The notes under the pieces are model-generated. The model was not told the origin of the DNA. It ran no database searches and was given only the letters and a program-made list of their open reading frames with translations. From Fidelibacterota bacterium (GTDB lineage: Bacteria; Bipolaricaulota; Bipolaricaulia; UBA7950; UBA9294), in assembly GCA_024278395.1 (NCBI GenBank), contig JAJRTG010000011.1:1-9612 (forward strand): a stretch of 9,612 nt of DNA, in the 5' to 3' direction. Positions 1-6,567 of the stretch are shown here, piece after piece. Every line of letters starts with the position of its first letter. Within the stretch, counting starts at the first letter, position 1. A program made the position numbers and the translations under genes.

Positions 1-1
1 C

Positions 2-451
2 CTGATCCTGCACGGCCCCAACCTGGACCTGCTCGGGACGCGCGAGCCTGAGGTGTACGGAGAGACGACGCTGGACGAGATCGACGCGATGCTGCATAAG
101 TACGCGGATGAGCATGAAATCGAGCTTAAAATCGTGCAATCGAACCACGAAGGGGCCCTGATCGACGCGATCCACGCCGCGCGCGGCTGGGCGGACGGGA
201 TCGTGATCAACCCCGGCGGCTACACCCATACCAGCGTTGCGCTGCGCGACGCGATCGCCGGGGTCGGGATCCCGACGGTGGAGGTGCACCTGTCGAACAT
301 TCACTCCCGCGAGGAGTTCCGCCGCCAATCGCTGATCGCCCCGGTCTGCGTCGGCCAGATCTCCGGGTTCGGGGCACGCAGCTACATCCTCGGGCTGGCC
401 GGGCTAAGCGGGTGGCTCGCAAGTGGTAGCGGGGTTAGCCAAGGCGAGTGA
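2..451 (+). CDS. aroQ: 3-dehydroquinate dehydratase, type II (5' partial)
   Basis: The enzyme converts 3-dehydroquinate to 3-dehydroshikimate, the third step of the cytoplasmic shikimate pathway. The frame is open from base 2, so the start codon lies outside the window. 149 residues are visible against a usual 145-150, so probably only about four to six N-terminal residues are missing. Seen: the N-terminal HGPNLDLLGTREPEVYG block with the active-site Arg (visible residue 14) and catalytic Tyr (19); INPGGYTHTS with the substrate-binding Asn; and VEVHLSNIHSRE with the catalytic His. The family usually reads GPNLN where this protein has GPNLD, a mild substitution. The C-terminus (GLSGWLASGSGVSQGE) is a low-complexity tail beyond the last conserved strand. 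It lies 59 bp upstream of the aminotransferase gene, on the same strand. Family identity is close to certain. Confidence 0.95.
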   Translation: MILHGPNLDLLGTREPEVYGETTLDEIDAMLHKYADEHEIELKIVQSNHEGALIDAIHAARGWADGIVINPGGYTHTSVALRDAIAGVGIPTVEVHLSNIHSREEFRRQSLIAPVCVGQISGFGARSYILGLAGLSGWLASGSGVSQGE

Positions 452-497
452 CGTCCGATCGCGCGGGGAAACCGGGCGGGTTAAAATGCCCCCATCG

Positions 498-505
498 AAA
501 GGAGG
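498..505 (+). promoter_or_regulatory. Strong ribosome binding site that sets the aminotransferase start
   Basis: AAAGGAGG lies five bases before the GTG at 511 and fixes the start there. The frame is also open back to a GTG at 448 overlapping the aroQ stop, but the 21 extra residues look unlike any aminotransferase N-terminus and no comparable site precedes 448. The ATG at 509 is in another frame and meets a stop at once. Confidence 0.8.
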
Positions 506-510
506 AATAT

Positions 511-1680
511 GTGAAGACGGAATCCGATAGAATCGCGAGCATGCCGGACTATCCGTTCGCCCGCTGGGGGGAGAAAGTGCGAGCGGCCCGCGCTACCGGG
601 ATCGATGTTATCCGACTCGACATAGGCAATCCCGATCTTCCCCCGCCGGATGAGGTGATCGCGGCGCTCCGCTCATCTGCCCGTGATCCAGGGACGCACG
701 GTTATCCCGGCTACCGCGGCCTCCCCGCGCTGCGGGAGGCGATCGCTGCCTACTACGACCGCAGGTTCGGGGTGGAGCTCGACCCGACGACCGAGGTCGT
801 CCCCCTGCTCGGCTCCAAGGAGGGGATCGTGCACCTGTCGCTCGGGATCCTCGATCCGGGGGATCTCGTGCTCGTGCCGGATCCCGGCTATCCGTCGTAC
901 ACGATGGGGGCGGTCATCGCCGGGGCGCGCGTCCACAAGTTCCCGCTCCTCCCGGAACGCGGCTTCTTGCCCGACCTCGATGCGATCCCGGCCGACATCG
1001 CGCACGAGGCGACGATGATCTGGCTCAACTACCCGAACAACCCGACCGCCGGAACCGCCGACCTCGAGTTCTTCACCGCCGCGGTCGAGTTCGCCCGGAA
1101 ACACGATATCCTCCTGTGCCATGACGTTCCGTACTGCGAGGTGACATACGATGGTTACATCCCGCCGAGCCTGCTCCAGGTCCCGGGGGCGAAGGAGGTG
1201 GCGGTCGAGTTCAACTCGCTTTCCAAGACGTACAACATGGCCGGCTGGCGTGCCGGAATGGCGGGGGGAAACCGAGACGCGCTCAAGTCCCTCTTTCGGG
1301 TGAAGTCGAACATTGATTCCGGCATGTTCCTCCCGGTGCAGGAGGCGGCGATACGTGCCCTGTCGGTCCCGCACGATTGGATCGAGGCCCGAAACGCGAT
1401 CTACCAAGCGCGGCGGAAGATCGCGCTCGACGGGCTTACCGCGCTCGGCTGGGAGGTTCCGGCGTCGCGGGCGACCCTGTACCTGTGGGCGCGGATACCG
1501 GAAGGGCACGACTCAGAAGGGTTCGCGACGAAGCTGCTGAACGAGGCCGGGGTATCGGTCGCGCCGGGATCGTTCTTCGGGCAGGGCGGCGAGGGCTATG
1601 TCCGTATCTCCCTCACCGCCCCGGACGAGCGCATCGCCGAGGCGATGGACCGGCTCGACGGCCTGTTCAAACAGGGCTAA
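511..1680 (+). CDS. dapL: Class I/II aminotransferase, probably LL-diaminopimelate aminotransferase
   Basis: This is a PLP-dependent fold-type I aminotransferase of 389 residues, the usual length. Seen: the N-terminal IRLDIGNPDLPPP segment; LGSKEGIVHLSLGILDPGDLVLVPDPGYPSY; the NYPNNPT motif (residues 173-179); an Asp/Tyr cofactor region (HDVPYCEVTYDG); and SLSKTYNMAGWRAG with the Schiff-base lysine at K239. A late Arg in EGYVRISLT probably binds the substrate carboxylate. This pattern fits DapL, which forms LL-diaminopimelate from tetrahydrodipicolinate and glutamate in one step, bypassing the succinylase/acetylase route. Other class I aminotransferases (aspartate, alanine or aromatic) share these motifs, so the substrate is inferred. 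It follows aroQ by 59 bp. It ends head-on against the class III aminotransferase, with the two stop codons overlapping. Confidence 0.72.
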   Translation: MKTESDRIASMPDYPFARWGEKVRAARATGIDVIRLDIGNPDLPPPDEVIAALRSSARDPGTHGYPGYRGLPALREAIAAYYDRRFGVELDPTTEVVPLLGSKEGIVHLSLGILDPGDLVLVPDPGYPSYTMGAVIAGARVHKFPLLPERGFLPDLDAIPADIAHEATMIWLNYPNNPTAGTADLEFFTAAVEFARKHDILLCHDVPYCEVTYDGYIPPSLLQVPGAKEVAVEFNSLSKTYNMAGWRAGMAGGNRDALKSLFRVKSNIDSGMFLPVQEAAIRALSVPHDWIEARNAIYQARRKIALDGLTALGWEVPASRATLYLWARIPEGHDSEGFATKLLNEAGVSVAPGSFFGQGGEGYVRISLTAPDERIAEAMDRLDGLFKQG

Positions 1681-1685
1681 TCGAG
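1654..1685. repeat. Nested inverted repeat spanning the convergent stop codons
   Basis: The outer arms CTCGA (1654-1658) and TCGAG (1681-1685) enclose inner arms CCTGTT (1662-1667) and AACAGG (1670-1675). A tight stem-loop could form on either strand exactly where dapL and gabT end. No T-tract follows on either side, so a classic intrinsic terminator is not shown. It may slow or end transcription from both directions, or it may be chance in coding sequence. Confidence 0.35.
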
Positions 1686-2990
1686 GACGGCGGCGAACGC
1701 CTCCCCGAGGATCTCCATCCCCTCGTCGATCTGGGCGTCGGTGATCACAAGTGGGACGAGGACGCGGATCACGTTTCCGTGCAGGCCAGCGGTGGGGAAT
1801 ATCGCCCCGTTGCGCAGGGCGTGCTGCGTGATTTTCCCGGTTAATTCCTTCGCCGGTCTCTTGGTGTTGCGGTCCTCGACGAGCTCCATCCCGACCATCG
1901 CCCCGAGCCCGCGCACGTCGCCGATCACGTCGTAGCGGTCCTGCAGGCGGAGGAAGTGCTCCTTGATACGGTCACCCACGTGCACGGCACGGTCGAGCAG
2001 GCCCCCGGCATCGATCGCCTTGAGCACCTCGATCGCCGCCCGGCAGGCAAGCGGGTTCCCGACGTACGTACCGCCGATCCCGCTTTTCACCGGCGCGTCC
2101 ATGATCTCCGCTTTCCCGATAACCCCGGAAAGCGGCAACCCGGCGCCGAGCGACTTGGCGACGCAGATCAGGTCGGGGGTTATCCCGAAGTGCTCGAACG
2201 CGAAGAACTTCCCGGTCCGCCCGATCCCGGACTGCACCTCATCGAACACGAGGACGAACCCGTGTTTGTCGGCCAACTCCCGCATCGCCGGCAGGAACCA
2301 GTCCGGTGGGACGAGGAACCCGCCCTCCCCCATCACCGGCTCGACGACCATCGCCGCCACGTCGGACGGGTCGACTAGGGAGAGGAGCCGCTGCTCGATC
2401 TCCTTCGCGGTCACGTCGTTGCGATACGTGTAGGGATAGGGTAGGCGGTACACCTCAGGGGCGAACGGCCCGAACCCCATCTTGTACGGGTCCGCCTTGT
2501 GGGTCATCGTCATCGCGAGCAGCGTCCGGCCGTGAAACGCGTTGTCGAACACGAGGACCGCCTTGCGCCGCGTGTAGGCGCGCGCGATCTTGACCGCGTT
2601 CTCCACCGCTTCAGCCCCGGAGTTGAAGAACGCCGCCTTCACCTCCCCGGGGATCGGGGTGCGGGCGGCCAGCAGCTCAGCGAGCTCGACGAGCGGTTCA
2701 TATGGGACGGCGGTGAAGTCGGTGTGCAGGAACCGGTCGAGCTGATCGTGCAGCGCGGCGACGACCCGATCGTCACGCTGCCCGACGTTCAGGCACCCCC
2801 AACCGCCGGAGAAATCGATGAACCGGTTCCCGTCCAGGTCCTCAATCAATGCCCCCTTGCTCTCCTTGATGACGAACGGGGCGTAGACGGCGAGCGGCGC
2901 GGCGACGTAGCGCGCCTTCTTCTCGAGGACCGCGGCCGACTTAGGCCCGGGAAGAGCTGTCTGAATGCGAGTGAAACGACGTTCTATCAT
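1677..2990 (-). CDS. gabT: Class III aminotransferase, 4-aminobutyrate aminotransferase type
   Basis: This PLP-dependent enzyme transfers an omega-amino group, most likely from 4-aminobutyrate or a similar omega-amino acid, to 2-oxoglutarate. The protein has 437 residues, normal for GABA aminotransferases. Seen: FIDFSGGWGCLNVG near the N-terminus; FNSGAEAVENAVKIAR for cofactor phosphate binding; AFHGRT; GEGGFLVPP; FDEVQSGIGRTG, with D250 for the pyridine nitrogen; AKSLGAGLPLSG, with the Schiff-base lysine K279; GGTYVGNPLAC; and the C-terminal NVIRVLVPLVIT. These last motifs favour GabT over acetylornithine aminotransferase. Related archaeal class III enzymes include amino-acid racemases, so the substrate stays open. 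The ATG at 2990 follows GGAGG by four bases. The frame runs on to 3143, but that extension is not aminotransferase-like. It is last in the - strand run, 95 bp after the transporter gene. Confidence 0.8.
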   Translation of the reverse strand: MIERRFTRIQTALPGPKSAAVLEKKARYVAAPLAVYAPFVIKESKGALIEDLDGNRFIDFSGGWGCLNVGQRDDRVVAALHDQLDRFLHTDFTAVPYEPLVELAELLAARTPIPGEVKAAFFNSGAEAVENAVKIARAYTRRKAVLVFDNAFHGRTLLAMTMTHKADPYKMGFGPFAPEVYRLPYPYTYRNDVTAKEIEQRLLSLVDPSDVAAMVVEPVMGEGGFLVPPDWFLPAMRELADKHGFVLVFDEVQSGIGRTGKFFAFEHFGITPDLICVAKSLGAGLPLSGVIGKAEIMDAPVKSGIGGTYVGNPLACRAAIEVLKAIDAGGLLDRAVHVGDRIKEHFLRLQDRYDVIGDVRGLGAMVGMELVEDRNTKRPAKELTGKITQHALRNGAIFPTAGLHGNVIRVLVPLVITDAQIDEGMEILGEAFAAVLD

Positions 2991-3022
2991 CTTCCCTCCA
3001 TCTTGCGCTGGATTGCGGACAG

Positions 3023-3052
3023 ATGGTACCGAAGGGGAGAGGGAAAACGCAA
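3023..3052 (-). promoter_or_regulatory. Possible weak promoter for gabT
   Basis: On the - strand, TTGCGT (3052-3047) and TACCAT (3028-3023) are 18 bases apart, with three and four consensus matches. A transcript would begin near 3016 and give a leader of about 26 bases. It lies in the 95-bp gap behind the transporter gene. The match is weak enough to be chance. Confidence 0.25.
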
Positions 3053-3085
3053 ACCGCCCCCGCCAGGCTACCGGTAATGAAGCCT

Positions 3086-4210
3086 CTACCCGACGAATAA
3101 CATAAAAATTCCGCCCAAAACCGCCAACACGAGTGCGTTCCACCCAAACGACTCCCCGAGGAACGCCTTCCAGTCATCACCCTTCACCCCGTTCAGGTAG
3201 AGGCTGAGCCCGATGAGATTGGCGAACGATGCGACCACTGTGCCCAATCCCCCCAGGTTCACCCCATAGAACAGGCTGCGCCAATCCTCCGTGGCATGGG
3301 AAAGCAACATCACTCCGGGAACGTTGCTGATCAGTTGGGAGATCCCAATCCCGATTCCGTAGACGCTAAGCGGGTTATTGATCTCCCCCCCGAAGGCGCG
3401 CGCCAGCAGTCCGCCCAACCCGTTCATCGTGGGAAAGAGGAGGAAGAAGGTCCCGAGGAGGAACCAGTCGAGCCGCTTGAACCCATCCCGTGCCATCGTC
3501 CCCATGTACAGGACGAGGCCCACGGCCGGGATGAGCACAGGGACCAATCTAAGAACGCTGAGGACGAACAAGACGAACATCCCCAACAGGATGCCGGACC
3601 TGCCCCAAGAGACCCGGGGCTCGCCTACCTCTCCCAGAGAAGGCGCAAGTGTTCTACGGGCGGTAAAGATCAGGTTCCCCAGCACAAGCAGCGAGAGGAC
3701 CGCAAAGCTGACGCCCGCGAACGGAAGACTCTCCCGGAAGAAGAGGAGCGGGGAGAGACGGTAGTGGTGGTAGATGAACAGGTTCTGCGGGTTCCCCCAC
3801 GGGGTGAGGGCGCTGCCCAGGTTGACCGCCATGATCTCGTAGATCACCAGCCGTCGCAGATGGAGCTGCGCCCGCTGCGCCAGCGCGATGGTAAACGGAA
3901 CGACGGCAAACAGGGCGGCGTCGTTCGTAACGAACATCGCCAGCACAAACGAGCTTGTCAGAACTAAAAGATACAGGCCTTCCGGCCCGCGGGCCCACCG
4001 GCTCATCGCTTCGGCGAACCAGTCTACAAAACCGGCCGACTTCAGCCCTTCGGCAAGGAGCATGAACGACCCGAGTAGGAGTAGGAGGCGCCAGTCGACC
4101 GTGGAGAAGAGCTCCCGCGCCGGAAGAACACGGGTCGTAACTAGGATAACCAAAATCAACAGGGTTGAATAAAAGACCAGCTGCATAGCCGAGGTTTCTC
4201 TCAGTCGCAA
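3086..4210 (-). CDS. ArsB/NhaD-like ion-transporter-superfamily membrane protein
   Basis: This is an integral inner-membrane transporter of 374 residues with about ten hydrophobic segments, at roughly 11-29, 40-56, 78-110 (two), 162-183, 205-238 (two), 248-270, 281-304, 314-340 and 357-373. The two halves carry the paired signature expected of this superfamily: FVTNDAALFAVVPF (93-106) then NLGSALTPWGNPQNL (130-144), and LISNVPGVMLL (293-303) then NLGGLGTVVASFANL (318-332). The family includes arsenite, Na+/H+ and dicarboxylate/citrate transporters, and nothing here tells which. The protein is shorter than the usual 420 or so residues, mainly at the N-terminus. The chosen TTG start at 4210 has GGGGAG five bases upstream, and a stop at 4240-4238 prevents earlier starts. 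An ATG at 4186 with poor ribosome binding is the alternative. It lies between rnz and gabT. Confidence 0.8.
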   Translation of the reverse strand: MRLRETSAMQLVFYSTLLILVILVTTRVLPARELFSTVDWRLLLLLGSFMLLAEGLKSAGFVDWFAEAMSRWARGPEGLYLLVLTSSFVLAMFVTNDAALFAVVPFTIALAQRAQLHLRRLVIYEIMAVNLGSALTPWGNPQNLFIYHHYRLSPLLFFRESLPFAGVSFAVLSLLVLGNLIFTARRTLAPSLGEVGEPRVSWGRSGILLGMFVLFVLSVLRLVPVLIPAVGLVLYMGTMARDGFKRLDWFLLGTFFLLFPTMNGLGGLLARAFGGEINNPLSVYGIGIGISQLISNVPGVMLLSHATEDWRSLFYGVNLGGLGTVVASFANLIGLSLYLNGVKGDDWKAFLGESFGWNALVLAVLGGIFMLFVG

Positions 4211-4274
4211 ACGGACTCCCCTTACCCCATCGGTCGGTTAAATCCTCCTCAGATCAGTTCCGTCTCGCTCCCAT

Positions 4275-4292
4275 CCCGCAGACAATCGCGGG
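4275..4292 (-). repeat. Short inverted repeat just after the rnz stop
   Basis: CCCGC and GCGGG arms of five bases with an eight-base loop begin two bases past the rnz stop codon. No T-tract follows on the - strand, so termination is not supported. It could protect the 3' end of the upstream message or attenuate readthrough into the transporter gene. The rest of this 83-bp gap shows only ribosome-binding-like purine runs. Confidence 0.25.
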
Positions 4293-4293
4293 T

Positions 4294-5142
4294 TCACTCC
4301 ACGGTGAAGATCCGCCCGGGCGGAACGAGGACGACCTTGAAGTCAAGCCCGTCATAGTAGCCGCTCGCCGCGCTGATCTCCCTCAGTTTCCCCTTGTAGC
4401 GGCTCGAGATATGTAGACAGATGAGCTCCTTCCGCACCCCGGCGGCACGCGCCACCTCGACCGCCTCCTTCAGCGTGGCGTGCTTGTACTCCTTGCGGTC
4501 CTGCTCGTCGAGGAACGTGGTGTCGTGGCACAGGACCTCGGTACCCTGCACGTACGCCGGCTTGATCGGGACGGAGTCCCCGCCGTAGGAGAAGAGGCGC
4601 TGTTCGTAGGGCTCGCTCACCGCATCCCTCCCCTTCTCCCGCACGATGCGCACGATCTCCTCCTGCGTGGCGCCAGCGAGCTCCGGCCGGAGCCGGTGGC
4701 GCACCTCGACGATGTTGTACCCAAGCGAGATCTCGTTCGGAACATGCACGGTTGGAAACGCCTCGATATAGCGGGGCATCTGCCCCTGGAGAAGTTCGAC
4801 CCGATCTCCGGGGGCGAGCGGGACCCATTCCAAGGTGTAGCTGAGCCGACGGTTGGTGCGGGAGAGGAAGTTGATCATCTCCGAGATGAGGTAGTTTCCC
4901 TTGGGGTAATAGATCGTGAGCTCTTTCTCCTTGTCCCCCATCGCGTTGTTCCGGATGTTGACGAGCCCGACCAACCCGGCGATGTGGTCGGCGTGACCGT
5001 GGGAGAGGAAGACCCGCTTGATGGCGAACGCCTTGTTCGCCAGGATCGAGCTCACCCCCTCGCCGGCGTCGAACAGGATCCGGTCCGGACTGTAGTAAAC
5101 GAACGTCGAATACAATGCCTTGGAGTAGATCAAAAGTCTCAT
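4294..5142 (-). CDS. rnz: Ribonuclease Z, Thermotoga-type short form
   Basis: This is a zinc-dependent metallo-beta-lactamase-fold endonuclease that matures the 3' ends of tRNA precursors in the cytoplasm. The protein has 282 residues. Metal and catalytic residues seen: SHGHADH with H48, H50, D52 and H53; H133 in TVHVPNE; D189 in YGGDS; H221 in KHATL; and H244 in the diagnostic HISSRY. The N-terminus reads YSKALYSTFVYYSPDRILFDAGEGVS instead of the usual FLGTGxxxPT opening. From memory this, and VNIRNNAMGDKEK further on, match the Thermotoga maritima enzyme closely. That enzyme is known to cut after an encoded CCA; whether this one does is inference. The ATG overlaps the stop of the upstream phosphodiesterase gene as ATGA, with AAGGGG nearby for ribosome binding, implying coupled translation. 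Confidence 0.93.
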   Translation of the reverse strand: MRLLIYSKALYSTFVYYSPDRILFDAGEGVSSILANKAFAIKRVFLSHGHADHIAGLVGLVNIRNNAMGDKEKELTIYYPKGNYLISEMINFLSRTNRRLSYTLEWVPLAPGDRVELLQGQMPRYIEAFPTVHVPNEISLGYNIVEVRHRLRPELAGATQEEIVRIVREKGRDAVSEPYEQRLFSYGGDSVPIKPAYVQGTEVLCHDTTFLDEQDRKEYKHATLKEAVEVARAAGVRKELICLHISSRYKGKLREISAASGYYDGLDFKVVLVPPGRIFTVE

Positions 5143-6470
5143 CTCTTTGCCCCTTCCGCGCGGATGGATTCCCCGTCGAACGCCTCGGGAACGGGAACCC
5201 CGAGGAGGGAGAAGACCGTCGGCGGGATATCGAGGATCGAGCCCCCGGTCAGCAGTTCCTTCCCGCGCAGGAGCGCGAACGCGTCCGGATGGGTGTGCAT
5301 CCCGGACCTCCCCTGCCCCTCCGCAAAGACGCCCGCGGGAGCGAACTTCGCCTTGAGGTCGTAGCCGTCGAAGGGGAGAGCGATCAGATCAGGCGCGCGG
5401 TCGAACGCGCTCCCGTGGTAGACCTCCTCCCGCCGGTAGACCCGGGAGATCACCCGATTCCCCGCGGCATCAACGAGCTCGGCAAGGAAAGCGGCGAGAT
5501 CCTCCCGCACGCGGGAGTAGTCCGCATCATCCACCGAACCGATCCCTTCCCGCCCCCGTAGGTTGACGTAGATCCGTCCGGGGATGAGGGAATAGGCGTG
5601 CGAGGCGGGATCGATCCGGGAGAGACCATCCCCGCTCTTCTTGAACCGCAGGAACCCTCCTTCAACAAGATAGGCGTTCAGGTCCACTTCCCAGCGCAGT
5701 CGGCAGAACCCGTGATCGGAAAGGAGCAAGAGATCAGTATCATCGGTAACGCGCCCCGCCACATCCCCCACGAACCGATCTACCTCGGAGTAGAATTCCC
5801 AGAATTCGGAATGGTACCCGCCTGCGGCTTCCTCCCCGTCCGCCCAGAAGAAGTGGTTGATCCGATCGGTCATCATCACATGCACCATGAAGAAGTCCCA
5901 TTCCTCTCTCATCAGTTCGAAGACAGCGCGGCGGCGGGAAGCGAGCGTTTCGAAGATCTCCTCTAGGTAACGGGCCCGGTCGGTCATCCCCAGGTTGGGA
6001 TCAGGGTCGATCCGGTAGCCGAGCCTCCGCAACCGGGGGAGGAGTCCCGCCGGCCGCACCCCGCGGGAAAGGTCGGTGCACAGAAAGCCGGAGATCATTA
6101 TCCCGTCGATATCCTGCGGCGGATAGGTCACCGGAACGTTCATCACGATCGCCCGTTTCCCCGCCTCGTTCAGCCGAAGCCACACCGTCGGGGCTAAGAG
6201 ATCGCGGGCGCTCGGCAGCTTCAACTCCATCGTCCGCGGATCGCGGTCGACAAACCCGAATATCCCGTGACCGGCCGGATTCATCCCGGTGGAAAAGCTC
6301 GCCCAAGCGACCGACGAGATCGGCGGAAGGACGGAATCGATCCGGACCGGCGTTCCCAACTCCGCGATATTCGGGAACCTCCCGGCAGCGATCCCAGCCT
6401 GTAGAAATGAGAACGGCACTCCATCCAGACTGAGGACGAACAGGCGCTTACTCTTCCTTCTTCCAAACAC
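5139..6470 (-). CDS. Type I phosphodiesterase/nucleotide pyrophosphatase-family protein (alkaline phosphatase superfamily)
   Basis: This 443-residue protein has the metal-binding layout of the alkaline phosphatase superfamily. D16 lies in VLSLDGVP. The likely nucleophile region is PPISSVAWASFSTGMNPAGHGIFGF in the equivalent of NPP enzymes, with Ser52/Ser53 where many relatives have Thr or Ser. Further on are D202 and H206 in MTDRINHFFW, D252 and H253 in LLSDHGF, and a late His (H392 or H394) in SGMHTHPD. Such proteins hydrolyse phosphodiester or phosphoanhydride bonds; the substrate is unknown. There is no signal peptide, so it is probably cytoplasmic. The GTG at 6470 is the only reasonable start: an in-frame stop lies three codons upstream and the conserved core begins at residue 10. 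It lacks a ribosome binding site and has a promoter right in front. It leads the - strand run and overlaps rnz by four bases. Confidence 0.85.
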   Translation of the reverse strand: MFGRRKSKRLFVLSLDGVPFSFLQAGIAAGRFPNIAELGTPVRIDSVLPPISSVAWASFSTGMNPAGHGIFGFVDRDPRTMELKLPSARDLLAPTVWLRLNEAGKRAIVMNVPVTYPPQDIDGIMISGFLCTDLSRGVRPAGLLPRLRRLGYRIDPDPNLGMTDRARYLEEIFETLASRRRAVFELMREEWDFFMVHVMMTDRINHFFWADGEEAAGGYHSEFWEFYSEVDRFVGDVAGRVTDDTDLLLLSDHGFCRLRWEVDLNAYLVEGGFLRFKKSGDGLSRIDPASHAYSLIPGRIYVNLRGREGIGSVDDADYSRVREDLAAFLAELVDAAGNRVISRVYRREEVYHGSAFDRAPDLIALPFDGYDLKAKFAPAGVFAEGQGRSGMHTHPDAFALLRGKELLTGGSILDIPPTVFSLLGVPVPEAFDGESIRAEGAKR

Positions 6471-6480
6471 GATGCGTCAA

Positions 6481-6509
6481 ATTATATCCGGGACGGGATC
6501 GAGGTTAAA
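6481..6509 (-). promoter_or_regulatory. Promoter of the phosphodiesterase-rnz run, giving a probable leaderless mRNA
   Basis: A perfect TATAAT (6486-6481) lies 17 bases downstream of TTTAAC (6509-6504, three of six matches). The expected start point, near 6475-6473, leaves only three to five bases before the GTG at 6470, and no Shine-Dalgarno sequence is present. The -10 match and spacing are seen; the transcript start is inferred. Confidence 0.65.
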
Positions 6510-6515
6510 CCGCTG

Positions 6516-6544
6516 TTGCTTGCGCGGAATCTTTCCCCTAGAAT
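6516..6544 (+). promoter_or_regulatory. Promoter of serS
   Basis: TTGCTT (6516-6521) and TAGAAT (6539-6544, five of six matches) are 17 bases apart. The expected start point is near 6551, which gives a leader of about 17 bases containing GGAGG at 6555-6559, eight bases before the serS ATG. The -10 box lies inside a perfect palindrome. Confidence 0.6.
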
Positions 6545-6549
6545 TCTAG
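6538..6549. repeat. Perfect 12-bp palindrome over the serS -10 box
   Basis: CTAGAATTCTAG is its own reverse complement over all 12 bases and covers the -10 hexamer of serS. It could be an operator half-site arrangement for a dimeric regulator. No second copy is seen in the window, so a regulatory role is only inferred. Confidence 0.4.
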
Positions 6550-6567
6550 CCCATGGAGGCGAACTGA

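Noticed and set aside
448..510. Upstream GTG start for dapL overlapping the aroQ stop as GTGA
   Set aside because: The added 21 residues do not resemble an aminotransferase N-terminus, and a strong AAAGGAGG site directly precedes the GTG at 511.
673..1509. Long - strand open frame opposite dapL
   Set aside because: It is an antisense shadow in GC-rich coding sequence, Arg/Pro-rich with no recognisable domain.
3065..3085. AGGCT/AGCCT stem after the transporter stop as a terminator
   Set aside because: It has only five base pairs, an 11-base loop and no T-tract on the - strand.
2991..3143. N-terminal extension of gabT to 3143
   Set aside because: The extension runs into the transporter gene and is not aminotransferase-like. 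The ATG at 2990 has GGAGG in front and yields the family length.
4222..4250. Mini-ORF ATG GGG TAA with an upstream GAGGAGG on the - strand before the transporter
   Set aside because: The spacing of 13 bases is too long and two codons give no basis for a function; probably chance.
4480..5364. Long + strand open frame opposite rnz and the phosphodiesterase gene
   Set aside because: It spans two well-supported genes on the other strand, and its composition is that of a shadow frame.
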